Source: an uncultured Opitutia bacterium (GTDB taxonomy: Bacteria > Verrucomicrobiota > Verrucomicrobiia > Opitutales > Opitutaceae). Taken from it: DNA of 64,000 bases. Both the position numbers and the translations under genes were made by a program. Below, one piece after another: positions 1 through 9,255 of this stretch; positions within the stretch are counted from its first letter, which is position 1; every line of letters begins with the position of its first letter. The stretch spans positions 1 to 64,000 of the forward strand of contig CAIMAQ010000041.1 of the NCBI GenBank assembly GCA_903839035.1, read 5' to 3'. Under the pieces are notes generated by a model that saw nothing but the letters and a program-made list of their open reading frames with translations, was not told where the DNA came from and ran no database searches.

Positions 1-3000
1 CCATCACCGCGACCGGGACGGGATCCAACATCTACCTGACGAATATCGTCAACCTCGGCACACTCTACGCCCAGCTCAGCGGCGTGCTGAATTTCCAGGG
101 GACCAGCAACACCCCCGCCAACCTCGGCAACGTCTCCCTCTCTGGCGGCGGCCGTGCCCTGCTCAGCGGCACCTTCAACAACACCAGCACCACCATCAAC
201 GCCCCCAGTGGCGGCGCGTTTGAACTCTTCGGCGGCACGATCAATAATGGCACCATCGCCGCGGGCGCCCTCTCGTTCACCGGCTCCGGCGGCACGCTCA
301 GCAACGCCAGCTATACCGGCGGCCTCACCCTGCCAGCCAGCACCAGTGTGACTTTCACCAACGGCACCCTCTTCACCGGGGCCACCGCCACGCTCGGCAA
401 CTATTCCACGCTGAACTGGAACCAAAACGGTACCCTTGTCGGCAAAACCTTCACCTTCGGCACCGGGGCAAATTACGCCTATATCAACGTCGGCACCAAC
501 AACTCCCTCACCCTCGACAGCGCCACCACGCTCAACGGCGACATTTATCTCTATAACGGCAACAACGGCGGCACGATTCTCAACCAGGGTGCGATCAACC
601 AGAACGCCGGCACCGGCTATCTGTATGCCCCCACCTTCACCAACTCCGGCACCATCACCGCCAACGCCGGCACTTCACTATATGTCGGTTATTACGACAC
701 CGATCTCGTCACCAACGCCGCCGGCGGCACCATCACGGCCACCGGAGCCAGCACCTACGTCTACCTGACCAACATCGTCAACCTCGGCACGCTCTACGCC
801 CAGCTCAACGGCGTGCTTAATTTCCAGGGGACCAGCAACACCCCCGCCAACCTCGGCAGCGTCTCCCTCTCTGGCGGCGGCCGCGCCCTGCTCAGCGGCA
901 CCTTCAACAACACCAGCACCACCATCAACGCCCCCAGCGGCGGCGTGTACGAGCTCTACGGCGGTACCATCAACAACGGCACCATCGCGGCCGGCGCCCT
1001 CTCCTTTACCGGCTCCGGCGGCAGCCTGAGCAACGTCAGCTATACCGGCGATTTGACCCTGCCGGCCAGCACGACCGTCACCTTCAAGAACGGCACGCTG
1101 TTCACCGGCAGCAATGCCACCCTGGGCAACTATTCCACTCTGAACTGGAATCAAAACGGCACCCTCGCGGGCAAAACCTTCACCTTCGGCACCGGGGCAA
1201 ATTACGCCTACATCAATGTCGGCGCCAACAACTCCCTCACGCTCGGGAGTGCCACCACGCTCAACGGCGACATCTACGTCTCTAACGGCAACAACGGCGG
1301 CACGATCCTCAACCAGGGCTCGATCAACCATACGGCCGGCACCGGCTATGTTTACGCTCCCACCTTCACCAACTCCGGCGCCATCACCGCGAGCGGCGCC
1401 AGTTCGCTGTACCTCGGTTATTACGGCACCGACTCGACCACCAACGCCGTCGGCGGCACCATCACGGCCACCGGCGCCAGCACCTACGTCTACCTGACGA
1501 ATATCGTCAACCTGGGCACACTCTACGCCCAGCTCAACGGCGTGCTGATTTTCCAGGGCGCCAGCAACACCCCCGCCAACCTCGGCAGCGTCTCCCTCGC
1601 CAGCGGCGGCCGCGCCTGGCTCAACGGCACCTTCAACAACACCAGCACCACCATCAACGCCCCCAGCGGTGGCGTGTACGAGCTCTACGGCGGCACCATC
1701 AACAACGGCACCGTTGCCGCCGGCGCCCTCACGTTCACCGGTTCCGGCGGCACGTTGAGCAATGTCAGCTACACCGGCGACCTCACCCTCCCCGCCAGCA
1801 CCTCCGTCACGTTCACCAACGGCACCCTCTTCACCGGCGCCAATGCCAACCTCGGCAACTATTCCTCGCTCACCTGGAACCAGAACGGCACCCTCGCCGG
1901 TAAGTCGCTAACGTTCGGGTCGGCGGGAAATTACGCCTATCTCAACGTCGGCACCGGCCAGACCCTCACGCTCGACAGCGCCACCACGCTCAGCGGCGAC
2001 ATCTACGTCTATAATAGCAACTCGGGAGGCACGATCCTCAACCAGGGCGTGATCAACCACAACTCCGGCACCGGTTATCTCTACGCGCCCATCTTCACCA
2101 ACTCCGGCAGCATCACGGCCAACTCCGGCACCTCGCTGTATGTCGGCTATTACGGCACCGACGTGACCACCAATGCCGCCGGCGGCACCATCACCGCCAC
2201 CGGCACCGGTGCGAACGCCTACCTCCAGAACATCCACAATCTGGGTACGATCTCGGCCCAGCTAAATGGCGCGCTGTACTTCCAGGGTTCCGCCAACACC
2301 ACCGCCCAGCTGGGCAATGTCACCCTCGCCAGCGGTGGACGCGCCCTGCTCTACGGTACCTTGGACAATACCAGCGCCACCCTCAACGCACCGACCGGCG
2401 GCCTCTACGAGCTCTATGCCGGCACCATCAACAACGGCACCATCGCCAGTGGCGCCCTCTCATTCACCGGTTCCGGCGGCACGTTGAGCAACGTGATCTA
2501 CAACGGTGATTTCACCCTGCCGGCCGGCGCTGCCGTCACTTTCTCCAACGGCACCTCCTTCACCGGCGCCAACGGCACCCTCGGCAACTACTCCACCTAC
2601 TATTGGTACCAGAACGGCACGCTCGCCGGTAAGACGATCACCTCTGGCTCCGCCGGCAACTACTCCAATCTCGCGATCGGCACCAACAACACGCTCACCC
2701 TCGACAGCGCCACCACGCTCAATGGCACGCTATATCTGTCCGGTAACAGCGGCGCCACGCTCATCAACCAGGGCACCATCAACCAGACCTCCGGCACCGG
2801 CTACCTGTACGTGCCCACGTTCACCAACGCCGGCATCCTCAACTCCCAGTCGGGCTTCCTGTATATCAGCGGCGCCCTGACCAACACCGCGGGTGGCACC
2901 GTCACGGGTCCCGGCGGCTTCAGCGGCAATATCACCTTCGCGGGCGGCACGCTCGCCCCGGGTCTGACCCTCGGCAACCTCACCTTCGCCAACGGCAGCT

Positions 3001-3395
3001 TCGCCGTCACCGGCCCCACCGCCCTCAACGTCGACTTGGGCGGCGCCGTGTCGGACCAGGTAATTTTCCAGAATCCCACCGGCGCCGTGAACCTCGGCGC
3101 CAGCCTGCTGACGCTCAACCTCAACCTGGTAAGCGCCCCGACGCTCAACACGACGTTTGACCTGCTGCACATTTCCTCCGGCGGGGCGGGCTTCTCCGGC
3201 ACCTTTGTGGGCCTGCCGCTAACCGGCGACACCATCGTCGCCTCCTACGCCGCCACCCCGTACACCTTTTACATCAATTATCTGCCCAACGACATCACCC
3301 TCGTCTACGGCGTGCCCGAACCTTCGACGTGGGCCCTCCTGGGCGCCGGCCTTTCGCTACTGGCCTTCCGGCGGCGCCGCGGGCGCCACGGCTAA
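1..3395 (+). CDS. Giant PEP-CTERM beta-strand repeat protein, 5' end outside window
   Basis: The reading frame is open from base 3 and the residues before position 84 already match the end of a repeat unit, so the gene begins upstream of the window. About 1130 residues are visible. They are rich in Gly, Thr, Asn and Ser with short strand-like phrases such as GGTINNGTI and GSGGTLSN, as expected of an extracellular beta-helix or filament. The chain is built from 243-residue units and ends in a PEP-CTERM signal (VPEPSTWALLGAGLSLLAF then RRRR). In this family the signal is processed by exosortase, which anchors or releases the protein at the cell surface; no exosortase lies in the window. The function is unknown, with adhesion, matrix or sheath roles possible. 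Its stop codon abuts the stop of glmM on the other strand. Confidence 0.9.
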   Translation, partial: ITATGTGSNIYLTNIVNLGTLYAQLSGVLNFQGTSNTPANLGNVSLSGGGRALLSGTFNNTSTTINAPSGGAFELFGGTINNGTIAAGALSFTGSGGTLSNASYTGGLTLPASTSVTFTNGTLFTGATATLGNYSTLNWNQNGTLVGKTFTFGTGANYAYINVGTNNSLTLDSATTLNGDIYLYNGNNGGTILNQGAINQNAGTGYLYAPTFTNSGTITANAGTSLYVGYYDTDLVTNAAGGTITATGASTYVYLTNIVNLGTLYAQLNGVLNFQGTSNTPANLGSVSLSGGGRALLSGTFNNTSTTINAPSGGVYELYGGTINNGTIAAGALSFTGSGGSLSNVSYTGDLTLPASTTVTFKNGTLFTGSNATLGNYSTLNWNQNGTLAGKTFTFGTGANYAYINVGANNSLTLGSATTLNGDIYVSNGNNGGTILNQGSINHTAGTGYVYAPTFTNSGAITASGASSLYLGYYGTDSTTNAVGGTITATGASTYVYLTNIVNLGTLYAQLNGVLIFQGASNTPANLGSVSLASGGRAWLNGTFNNTSTTINAPSGGVYELYGGTINNGTVAAGALTFTGSGGTLSNVSYTGDLTLPASTSVTFTNGTLFTGANANLGNYSSLTWNQNGTLAGKSLTFGSAGNYAYLNVGTGQTLTLDSATTLSGDIYVYNSNSGGTILNQGVINHNSGTGYLYAPIFTNSGSITANSGTSLYVGYYGTDVTTNAAGGTITATGTGANAYLQNIHNLGTISAQLNGALYFQGSANTTAQLGNVTLASGGRALLYGTLDNTSATLNAPTGGLYELYAGTINNGTIASGALSFTGSGGTLSNVIYNGDFTLPAGAAVTFSNGTSFTGANGTLGNYSTYYWYQNGTLAGKTITSGSAGNYSNLAIGTNNTLTLDSATTLNGTLYLSGNSGATLINQGTINQTSGTGYLYVPTFTNAGILNSQSGFLYISGALTNTAGGTVTGPGGFSGNITFAGGTLAPGLTLGNLTFANGSFAVTGPTALNVDLGGAVSDQVIFQNPTGAVNLGASLLTLNLNLVSAPTLNTTFDLLHISSGGAGFSGTFVGLPLTGDTIVASYAATPYTFYINYLPNDITLVYGVPEPSTWALLGAGLSLLAFRRRRGRHG
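84..2838 (+). repeat. Tandem 729-bp coding repeat, about 3.8 units visible
   Basis: Equivalent points recur at 84, 813, 1542 and 2271, exactly 729 bases (243 codons) apart with no indels. Units 1 to 3 share long stretches that are nearly identical at the DNA level, for example the segment encoding NTPANLG and GTFNNTSTTINAP. The fourth unit is more diverged and ends near 2838, where the non-repeat C-terminal region begins. Bases 3-83 are the tail of a further unit, so the array continues out of the window. Confidence 0.95.
3312..3392 (+). other. PEP-CTERM sorting signal
   Basis: The last 27 residues of the giant repeat protein hold VPEP, a hydrophobic helix of about 15 residues and an arginine-rich tail. 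This is the tripartite C-terminal signal recognised by exosortases in Gram-negative bacteria. Confidence 0.93.
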
Positions 3396-4718
3396 TCAGA
3401 TCACGTCCAGATCCGCCCGCGCCGCCGCGGACAGCCGGTCCAGGCCCACCTGCACCCGCACACTCGTCGGTCCCTCCACCAGCAGGCGCAACTTGGGTTC
3501 GGTGCCGGAATAGCGGACCAGCACCCGGCCCTGCTGTCCCAGTTCCTCCTCCAGGGCCACGCACGCCGCGGACAGGTTGGGCAGTTTCTCGAGTGGAAGC
3601 TTCTCCCTCACCGTCAACGCCGCAGTGAGTTGGGGGAATTTTTTCAGCGCCTGGCGCAACACCGAGAGCGGCTTGCCGGTCGCCCGCATGATCTCGATGA
3701 CCTTGATCGCCGCGACCAGGCCGTCGCCCGTCGGGGAAATTTCCGAGCAGATGATGTGGCCGCTCGACTCGCCGCCCAGGGTCGCCTGCTGGGCCAGCAT
3801 GCCTTCGGTGACGTAGCGGTCGCCCACCGCGGTCCGGTGCACGCGCCCACCCGCCGCCTTGATCGCGGCATCCACTCCGAGATTGCTTTGGACCGTGATC
3901 ACCAACGTCCGGTTGACGAGCGCGCCGCGCGCGAGCGCCTGCGTCGCCAGCAGCGTAAGGATCTCATCCCCGTCGAGCACGCCGCCCATTTCGTCACAGA
4001 GCACGCACCGGTCGCCGTCCCCGTCGTGCGCAATTCCGAGCCGCGCCCCGGTCGCCTTCACCCGCGCCGCCAGCAGCTTGGGATGTTCGCTGCCGACTCC
4101 CGCATTGATGTTCGACCCGTCCGGCGCATCGCCGAGTCCGATCACCTCTGCGCCGAGTGCACGCAACACCACCGGGCTGGTGCCGCAACTCGCCCCGTTG
4201 GCCGTGTCGAGCACGATGCGCCAGCCGGTCAGGGCATTCGGCGGCAGTAATTTTTCCGCCGCGGCAATGTACGGGGCGCAGGCATCACTCACCGGCAGGG
4301 CCACCGGGACCGTCACCACCGACACCGGCAGCAGCTGTTCAATGGCCAGCTCCTCTGCGTCGGTCAGCTTCACCCCGACAGGTCCGAAAAACTTGATGCC
4401 GTTGTCCGCCGCCGCGTTGTGCGACGCCGTGATGACCACGCCCAGCGCCGCATGCTCCATCCGCACGGCCCGGGCCACCGCGGGCGTCGGCGCCACTCCC
4501 AGCGAGACCGGTTCCGCGCCGCCCGCCTGCAGTCCACGCGCCACCGCTGCCTCAAGTGCCTGGCCCGACTCGCGGGTATCGCGACCGATCAGCACGCGCC
4601 CTTTTTTACCCAGCCTCACCGCGGCGGCATAACCCAGCCGCTCGGCAAAGGCCTCATTCACGACCGGCCCGCCATACGGGCCGCGGATGCCATCGGTGCC
4701 GAAATATTTCCGGGTCAT
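3396..4718 (-). CDS. glmM: Phosphoglucosamine mutase GlmM
   Basis: It converts glucosamine-6-phosphate to glucosamine-1-phosphate, feeding UDP-GlcNAc for peptidoglycan and LPS. The 440-residue protein has the usual family length. It opens with MTRKYFGTDGIRG, carries the phosphoserine loop TASHN with Ser99, the magnesium loop DGDGDR at 232-237 and the phosphate-binding RYSGTEPK at 402-409. The start was chosen at the ATG before TRKYFGTDG; a longer upstream extension of the frame is the antisense-like shadow of trpD. Its ATG overlaps the trpD stop as ATGA, so it is probably translated by coupling as the second gene of that operon. Confidence 0.97.
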   Translation of the reverse strand: MTRKYFGTDGIRGPYGGPVVNEAFAERLGYAAAVRLGKKGRVLIGRDTRESGQALEAAVARGLQAGGAEPVSLGVAPTPAVARAVRMEHAALGVVITASHNAAADNGIKFFGPVGVKLTDAEELAIEQLLPVSVVTVPVALPVSDACAPYIAAAEKLLPPNALTGWRIVLDTANGASCGTSPVVLRALGAEVIGLGDAPDGSNINAGVGSEHPKLLAARVKATGARLGIAHDGDGDRCVLCDEMGGVLDGDEILTLLATQALARGALVNRTLVITVQSNLGVDAAIKAAGGRVHRTAVGDRYVTEGMLAQQATLGGESSGHIICSEISPTGDGLVAAIKVIEIMRATGKPLSVLRQALKKFPQLTAALTVREKLPLEKLPNLSAACVALEEELGQQGRVLVRYSGTEPKLRLLVEGPTSVRVQVGLDRLSAAARADLDVI

Positions 4719-5761
4719 GGGCGGTAGAATTCGCGCGTCGCTGCGATTTTTTTGGCCACCGCCCCCCCAAGGAGCAGCTCGCGGGCCGGCGCAATACCCT
4801 CGCGCACCTGCGCGATGCGGCCCGTGATCCAGAGGCCCAGCGCGGCGTTGAGCACAATGGTGTCCGTCAATCCCACCGGGCCCCGACCCGCCAGCACGGC
4901 TTCGGTCAGGGCAAGATTTGTGGCCAGGTCTCCGCCGGTCAGATCCGAGAACGGTGCCGTCGGCAGCCCGAAATCCGCCGAGCGCCATTCCGCTGCCAGT
5001 GGGCGCAGCCGGCCGGTGCCACGCACCAGGTTCACCGTCGCAGTGGTCAATTCGTCGATGCCGCGCTCCGGGGTGATAACGCCATGCACCGTGAGCCCGG
5101 CTTGGCCGCCCAGCTGGTCCAGCGCGCCGGCCATTTTTTCCAGCAACGGCATCGAGGCGACCCCCAGCAGCGTGTGAGCCGGCCGGCCGGGATTCACCAG
5201 CGGACCCAGCAGGTTGAAAATCGTACGCTGGCCCCGGGCTGCGAGCGCCTTGCGCGGTCCCGCCACGGCCTTGAACGCCGGGTGCCAAGCCGGCGCGAAG
5301 AAAAAGACGAACCCCAGCTGGTCCAGCGCCCGGCGAAGTTGCTCCGGCGACGAATCGAGGTTGACGCCGAGGCCGGCGAGCAGGTCTGCGCTGCCGCACT
5401 TGGAGGTGATACCGCGGTTGCCGTGCTTCATCACCACCACCCCCGCGCTCGCGAGAACCAGGGTGACCAGGCTGGAAATATTAAACCCGCCGGCATGGTC
5501 CCCGCCGGTGCCGACGACATCAATCGCCTGACCGGCCCACGCCCCGACTCCGGGATCCAGTGCGCGCTTCCGGAACGCCGCCGCAAACGCCGCCAGTTCC
5601 TCCGCCGTCTCACCCTTGGCCGCGAGGGCCGCGAGGAACGCCTCCTTGGCCGGATCAGCCGCCTCCGCTCCCGCCAGCGCCCCGACCGCAAGCTCCACGT
5701 CCGCCGGCGAAAGGTTTCGCCCGGCGGCAAGTTGGGTGGTCAGGTTGGTTAGCACGGGCAT
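4715..5761 (-). CDS. trpD: Anthranilate phosphoribosyltransferase TrpD
   Basis: It transfers the phosphoribosyl group of PRPP to anthranilate in tryptophan synthesis. The 348-residue protein has the PRPP-binding DVVGTGGD at 81-88 and the hallmark KHGNRGITSKCGSADLL at 112-128, followed by the family's GRP-type loops. An in-frame GTG lies one codon before the ATG chosen here, and neither has a clear ribosome-binding site. No other trp gene is near, so the tryptophan pathway is dispersed in this genome. It leads a two-gene operon with glmM, which it overlaps by 4 bases. Confidence 0.96.
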   Translation of the reverse strand: MPVLTNLTTQLAAGRNLSPADVELAVGALAGAEAADPAKEAFLAALAAKGETAEELAAFAAAFRKRALDPGVGAWAGQAIDVVGTGGDHAGGFNISSLVTLVLASAGVVVMKHGNRGITSKCGSADLLAGLGVNLDSSPEQLRRALDQLGFVFFFAPAWHPAFKAVAGPRKALAARGQRTIFNLLGPLVNPGRPAHTLLGVASMPLLEKMAGALDQLGGQAGLTVHGVITPERGIDELTTATVNLVRGTGRLRPLAAEWRSADFGLPTAPFSDLTGGDLATNLALTEAVLAGRGPVGLTDTIVLNAALGLWITGRIAQVREGIAPARELLLGGAVAKKIAATREFYRP

Positions 5762-5838
5762 CACCGGCTAGCGTTACGCCGCCGCGACGCGCCGCAAATA
5801 AAATTGCTTCGCCGCGCGCCTTCTGGGAGCAAAAGCAG

Positions 5839-6831
5839 ATGCGCCGTCTCCTGCTGGGTGTTGTTGGTCTTGCCCTCGCCGGCCTCCCGGCCCGCGGCGC
5901 CATGGCCCCGACCGAAACCGCCAGCGGGCTCAGCGTGCGCGATGCCTGCATCCTAGGCTTGGTCGAAGGCGTGACGGAGTATCTGCCGGTCTCTTCCACG
6001 GGGCACTTGGTCGTAGCCACGCACCTGCTCGGCCTGGAGTCGAATCAGCCCCTGACCGACCACAACGGCCAGCCGCTCTGGCATCAACAGCCCTCGGCGA
6101 GACATCCGGCCGGCGTGCCGCTCACCCCGACGCTCGCCGCGGACACATTCACCATTGTCATCCAATTCGGCGCGATTGCCGCCGTCGCCCTGCTCTACTG
6201 GCGGCAGCTTCTCTCGATGCTCAAGGGCCTGCGCGGCCGCGACCCGGCCGGCCTGCGGCTCCTGCGCAACCTCATCATTGCCGTTGCACCCTCCGGCGTC
6301 CTCGGCCTCGCCCTTGGCGCCTGGATCAGCGCGCATCTGTTTTCGATCGGCGCCGTCGTCGCCGCCCAGGTGGTGGGTGCGGTTTTCATCCTCTGGGCCG
6401 AACGCTACCGCCGGCGCCGCGCCGCCCAGGCTCCGGTTGCCGAACATGGCGCCGAACTCACACCCCGCCAGGCCCTGAATATCGGCCTGCTGCAATGTGT
6501 GGCCCTTTGGCCGGGTACAAGCCGCTCGATGATGACCATCGTGGGTGGCTACCTGGCGGGGCTGGATCCCCGGCAGTCGGCCGAGTTCAGCTTCCTCCTT
6601 GGTCTTGCCACCCTCACCGCCGCAACCGCCCTGAAGAGCTATGAAAGCGGCGCGGCGATGATCCAGGTTTACGGCTGGTCCCATATCCTGCTCGGCTGCG
6701 TGGTGGCCGCAGTTACCGCTGCCCTGGCGATCCGTTTTCTCGTCACCTGGCTGTCGCGGCACGGCATGGCGGTGTTTGCCTGGTACCGGCTCGCATTTGC
6801 CGCGGTTCTGGCGGCCCTCACGTGGTTGTAA
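5839..6831 (+). CDS. uppP: Undecaprenyl-diphosphatase UppP (BacA family)
   Basis: This integral membrane enzyme dephosphorylates undecaprenyl pyrophosphate to regenerate the lipid carrier for peptidoglycan and O-antigen. The protein is 330 residues. The first active-site motif LVEGVTEYLPVSSTGH starts at residue 41 and the second, PGTSRS, is at 225-230. About six or seven further hydrophobic segments follow. Two features differ from the short enzymes: an extra N-terminal hydrophobic segment ending near Ala21 that could be a signal peptide, and an inserted polar loop at about 66-100. The ATG at 5839 was chosen because it gives this segment and is preceded by GGGAG. Confidence 0.95.
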   Translation: MRRLLLGVVGLALAGLPARGAMAPTETASGLSVRDACILGLVEGVTEYLPVSSTGHLVVATHLLGLESNQPLTDHNGQPLWHQQPSARHPAGVPLTPTLAADTFTIVIQFGAIAAVALLYWRQLLSMLKGLRGRDPAGLRLLRNLIIAVAPSGVLGLALGAWISAHLFSIGAVVAAQVVGAVFILWAERYRRRRAAQAPVAEHGAELTPRQALNIGLLQCVALWPGTSRSMMTIVGGYLAGLDPRQSAEFSFLLGLATLTAATALKSYESGAAMIQVYGWSHILLGCVVAAVTAALAIRFLVTWLSRHGMAVFAWYRLAFAAVLAALTWL

Positions 6832-6851
6832 AAGCCCGCCGATTATGACGC

Positions 6852-6879
6852 TTGACGCGCCAAAACCCGGCTCTTTAAT
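6852..6879 (+). promoter_or_regulatory. Probable sigma-70 promoter of the rpmF-plsX-fabH operon
   Basis: TTGACG at 6852-6857 and TTTAAT at 6874-6879 are separated by 16 bases and each match the consensus at five of six positions. They sit about 70 bases upstream of rpmF in the only sizeable gap before the operon. Not experimentally shown. Confidence 0.55.
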
Positions 6880-6946
6880 CCGACCCTTTCACCCTTCCTT
6901 TCCGGCGTTTTAAGCGACGCCCTTCACATCCAAATCCCTTCCTCCC

Positions 6947-7126
6947 ATGGCAAATCCGAAACGCAAACAGTCCAAACGCCGCAGCGCCAACCGTCGCGCC
7001 GCCAACGCCTTTCAGGCCCCCGAGTTTGCCAAGGATCCCACTGATGGCAGCGCGTTCCGCCCGCACCGGGTGAACCCCAAGAACGGCATGTATCGCGGTC
7101 GTCAGGTCCTCAACGTCGAGGTCTGA
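6947..7126 (+). CDS. rpmF: Large ribosomal subunit protein bL32
   Basis: A 59-residue basic protein starting MANPKRKQSKRR and ending with the conserved YRGRQVLNVEV tail, matching bL32 in length and ends. It contains no cysteine, so it is the zinc-free form of the protein. The gene sits just upstream of plsX and fabH, the arrangement usual in many bacteria, which supports the call. It is too short for many gene finders. Translation starts after a pyrimidine-rich leader without a Shine-Dalgarno match. Confidence 0.95.
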   Translation: MANPKRKQSKRRSANRRAANAFQAPEFAKDPTDGSAFRPHRVNPKNGMYRGRQVLNVEV

Positions 7127-7160
7127 TCCCCGCGATTTCGCACTCTCCGCCATCCTCGCG

Positions 7161-8222
7161 ATGGGCACTTCTTCCGGCGATACCGGGCGCATAGCGGTCG
7201 ACGCCATGGGCGGCGACATGGGCCCCGCCGAGGTCGTTGAGGCCGTCAAACTCGCCTTGCGGCAGTACCCGGCGCTCAATCCCGTGACCTTGGTCGGGGA
7301 TGAGGCTGTCCTCCGTCCCCTGATCCACGCCGCCGGCCTCAACCGCCGCCACCACGTCACCGTTCATCACGCGTCCGAGGTCGTCACGATGGACGACAAG
7401 CCGCTGATGGCCCTCAAGCGCAAGAAGGACTCCTCGATGGTCCGCGCCATCGAGCTCGTCCGCGACGGCCACGCCAGTGTCGTCGTCAGCTGCGGCAACA
7501 CCGGCGCCCTCATGGCTGGCGGCACCCTGCGCCTGCGCACCATGGAGGGCATCGCCCGCCCCGCCCTCGCCGCCATCGTGCCGCGCGAAAACGGCCACTT
7601 TGTCCTGATCGACGCCGGCGCCAATCCCGAGTCCAAGCCCGAGCACCTCGTGCACAACGCCATTCTCGGCAGCCACTATTGCCGGGTCATGCTCGGCATC
7701 GAGTCGCCCCGCGTCGGCCTCATGAACATCGGCACCGAGGAGGGCAAGGGCAGCGCCCTGATCACCGAAACCAACGAGCTGCTCCGCCGCATCGACGGCC
7801 TGATCAACTACTCTGGTCCCATCGAGGGTTTCCAGGTGTTCGCCGAGCACGTCGATGTGGTCATCTGCGACGGCTTTGTCGGCAACATCATGCTTAAGAG
7901 CTGGGAGTCGCTGGTGAAATTCTTCTCCTCCATGTTGCGCGAGGAGCTTCAGGCCAACCCGATGCGCGCCACCGGCGCCCTGCTGGCCAAGTCCGCCTTC
8001 AGCGCCCTCAAGGAGCGCATCAACCCCGAACGTTACGGCGGCGCCCCGCTGCTCGGCCTGCGCGGCAACATCCTCAAAGCCCACGGTTCCTCCAACCGTC
8101 ACGCCATCAAGAGCGCCATCCATGCCGCCAGCCAGATCATCAAGGCCGACATGAACCAACGCATCGAGGCGGACATCGCCCTCGTCAACGAGCGTCTCGC
8201 CCAGCCCTCCAGCGCCGCCTGA
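7161..8222 (+). CDS. plsX: Phosphate acyltransferase PlsX
   Basis: PlsX makes acyl-phosphate from acyl-ACP, the acyl donor for glycerol-3-phosphate acylation in phospholipid synthesis; it is a peripheral membrane enzyme. The 353-residue protein shows the N-terminal [12 protein letters not shown] signature, [10 protein letters not shown] near residue 112, and the C-terminal [11 protein letters not shown] block, all typical. It lies 34 bases after rpmF and 29 before fabH, forming the common rpmF-plsX-fabH lipid operon. Confidence 0.97.
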   Translation: MGTSSGDTGRIAVDAMGGDMGPAEVVEAVKLALRQYPALNPVTLVGDEAVLRPLIHAAGLNRRHHVTVHHASEVVTMDDKPLMALKRKKDSSMVRAIELVRDGHASVVVSCGNTGALMAGGTLRLRTMEGIARPALAAIVPRENGHFVLIDAGANPESKPEHLVHNAILGSHYCRVMLGIESPRVGLMNIGTEEGKGSALITETNELLRRIDGLINYSGPIEGFQVFAEHVDVVICDGFVGNIMLKSWESLVKFFSSMLREELQANPMRATGALLAKSAFSALKERINPERYGGAPLLGLRGNILKAHGSSNRHAIKSAIHAASQIIKADMNQRIEADIALVNERLAQPSSAA

Positions 8223-8251
8223 GCGGCACCGGTCCACCCCCCCCTATTTTC

Positions 8252-9244
8252 ATGGCCTCCGTCTCCACTGTCATCCTCGGCACCGGCTCCTATGCCCCCG
8301 CGCGCATCCTGACCAACGCCGAGCTCACGAAAATGGTCGACACCTCCGACGAGTGGATCGTCAGCCGCAGCGGCATCCGCGAGCGCCATATCGCCGCCCC
8401 GGATGAGGCCACGTCCGACATGGCGGTCGCCGCCGCCAGGGCCGCCCTGGCCGACGCCCACCTCACCGCCGCGGACATTGACCTGCTCATCGTCGCCACC
8501 GTCACGCCCGACATGCCGGTGCCCGCGGTCTCCTGCATCATCCAAGCCAAGCTCGGCCTCCGCACCAACGTCGCGTGCTTCGACCTCAACGCCGCCTGCT
8601 CCGGTTTTGTCTACGCGCTCGACACCGCCTCCGCCATGCTGACCTCGGGTCGCTACCGCCGCGCCCTCGTCATCGGCGCCGAAAAACTTTCCGCCATCAC
8701 CGACTGGAAGGACCGCACCACCTGCGTGCTGTTCGGCGACGGCGCCGGTGCCGTGGTGCTCGGCGTGAGCCATGAGCCCGGGGTCGGCGTGATCGGCACC
8801 CAACTCGGTGCGTACGGCGATAGCACCGACCTCCTGTGCGTGCCAAAGGGCGGAAGCAGTTTCCCCGCCACGGCCGAATCCATCGCGGCCGGTGACCATT
8901 TCCTGAAGATGAAGGGCAAGGAGGTCTTCAAGATTGCCGTGCGGGCCATGGAAGAGGCCGCCCGCGATATCTTGGAACATCATCACCTGCGTGCTGATCA
9001 GATTGAGCTCGTGATCCCCCATCAGGCCAATCTTCGCATCATCGAGGCAATTTCCCAGTACCTCAAGGTTCCCATGGAGCGCTTCTACGTGAACGTCGAT
9101 CGCTTCGGCAACACCTCCTCCGCTTCCATTCCCATCGCCCTCGACGAGGCCCGCCGCCTCGGTCGCATCAAACGCGGCGACTACACCCTGCTCGTCGCAT
9201 TTGGGGCGGGCTTGACCTACGGTTCCGCGCTGATTCGCTGGTAA
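8252..9244 (+). CDS. fabH: Beta-ketoacyl-ACP synthase III FabH
   Basis: It condenses acetyl-CoA with malonyl-ACP to start fatty-acid synthesis. The 330-residue protein has the full Cys-His-Asn triad: Cys116 in NAACSGF, His257 in IPHQAN and Asn287 in GNTSSAS. The start at GTG-free ATG 8252 gives the expected N-terminus with [13 protein letters not shown]. It is the third gene of the rpmF operon, followed after 11 bases by the BamD-like gene, which links lipid supply with outer-membrane assembly. Confidence 0.97.
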   Translation: MASVSTVILGTGSYAPARILTNAELTKMVDTSDEWIVSRSGIRERHIAAPDEATSDMAVAAARAALADAHLTAADIDLLIVATVTPDMPVPAVSCIIQAKLGLRTNVACFDLNAACSGFVYALDTASAMLTSGRYRRALVIGAEKLSAITDWKDRTTCVLFGDGAGAVVLGVSHEPGVGVIGTQLGAYGDSTDLLCVPKGGSSFPATAESIAAGDHFLKMKGKEVFKIAVRAMEEAARDILEHHHLRADQIELVIPHQANLRIIEAISQYLKVPMERFYVNVDRFGNTSSASIPIALDEARRLGRIKRGDYTLLVAFGAGLTYGSALIRW

Positions 9245-9255
9245 ATCCCTTTCCC

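Noticed and set aside
4719-5399. N-terminal extension of glmM
   Set aside because: The extension overlaps trpD and has no family match; the GlmM start MTRKYFGTDG is at 4718.
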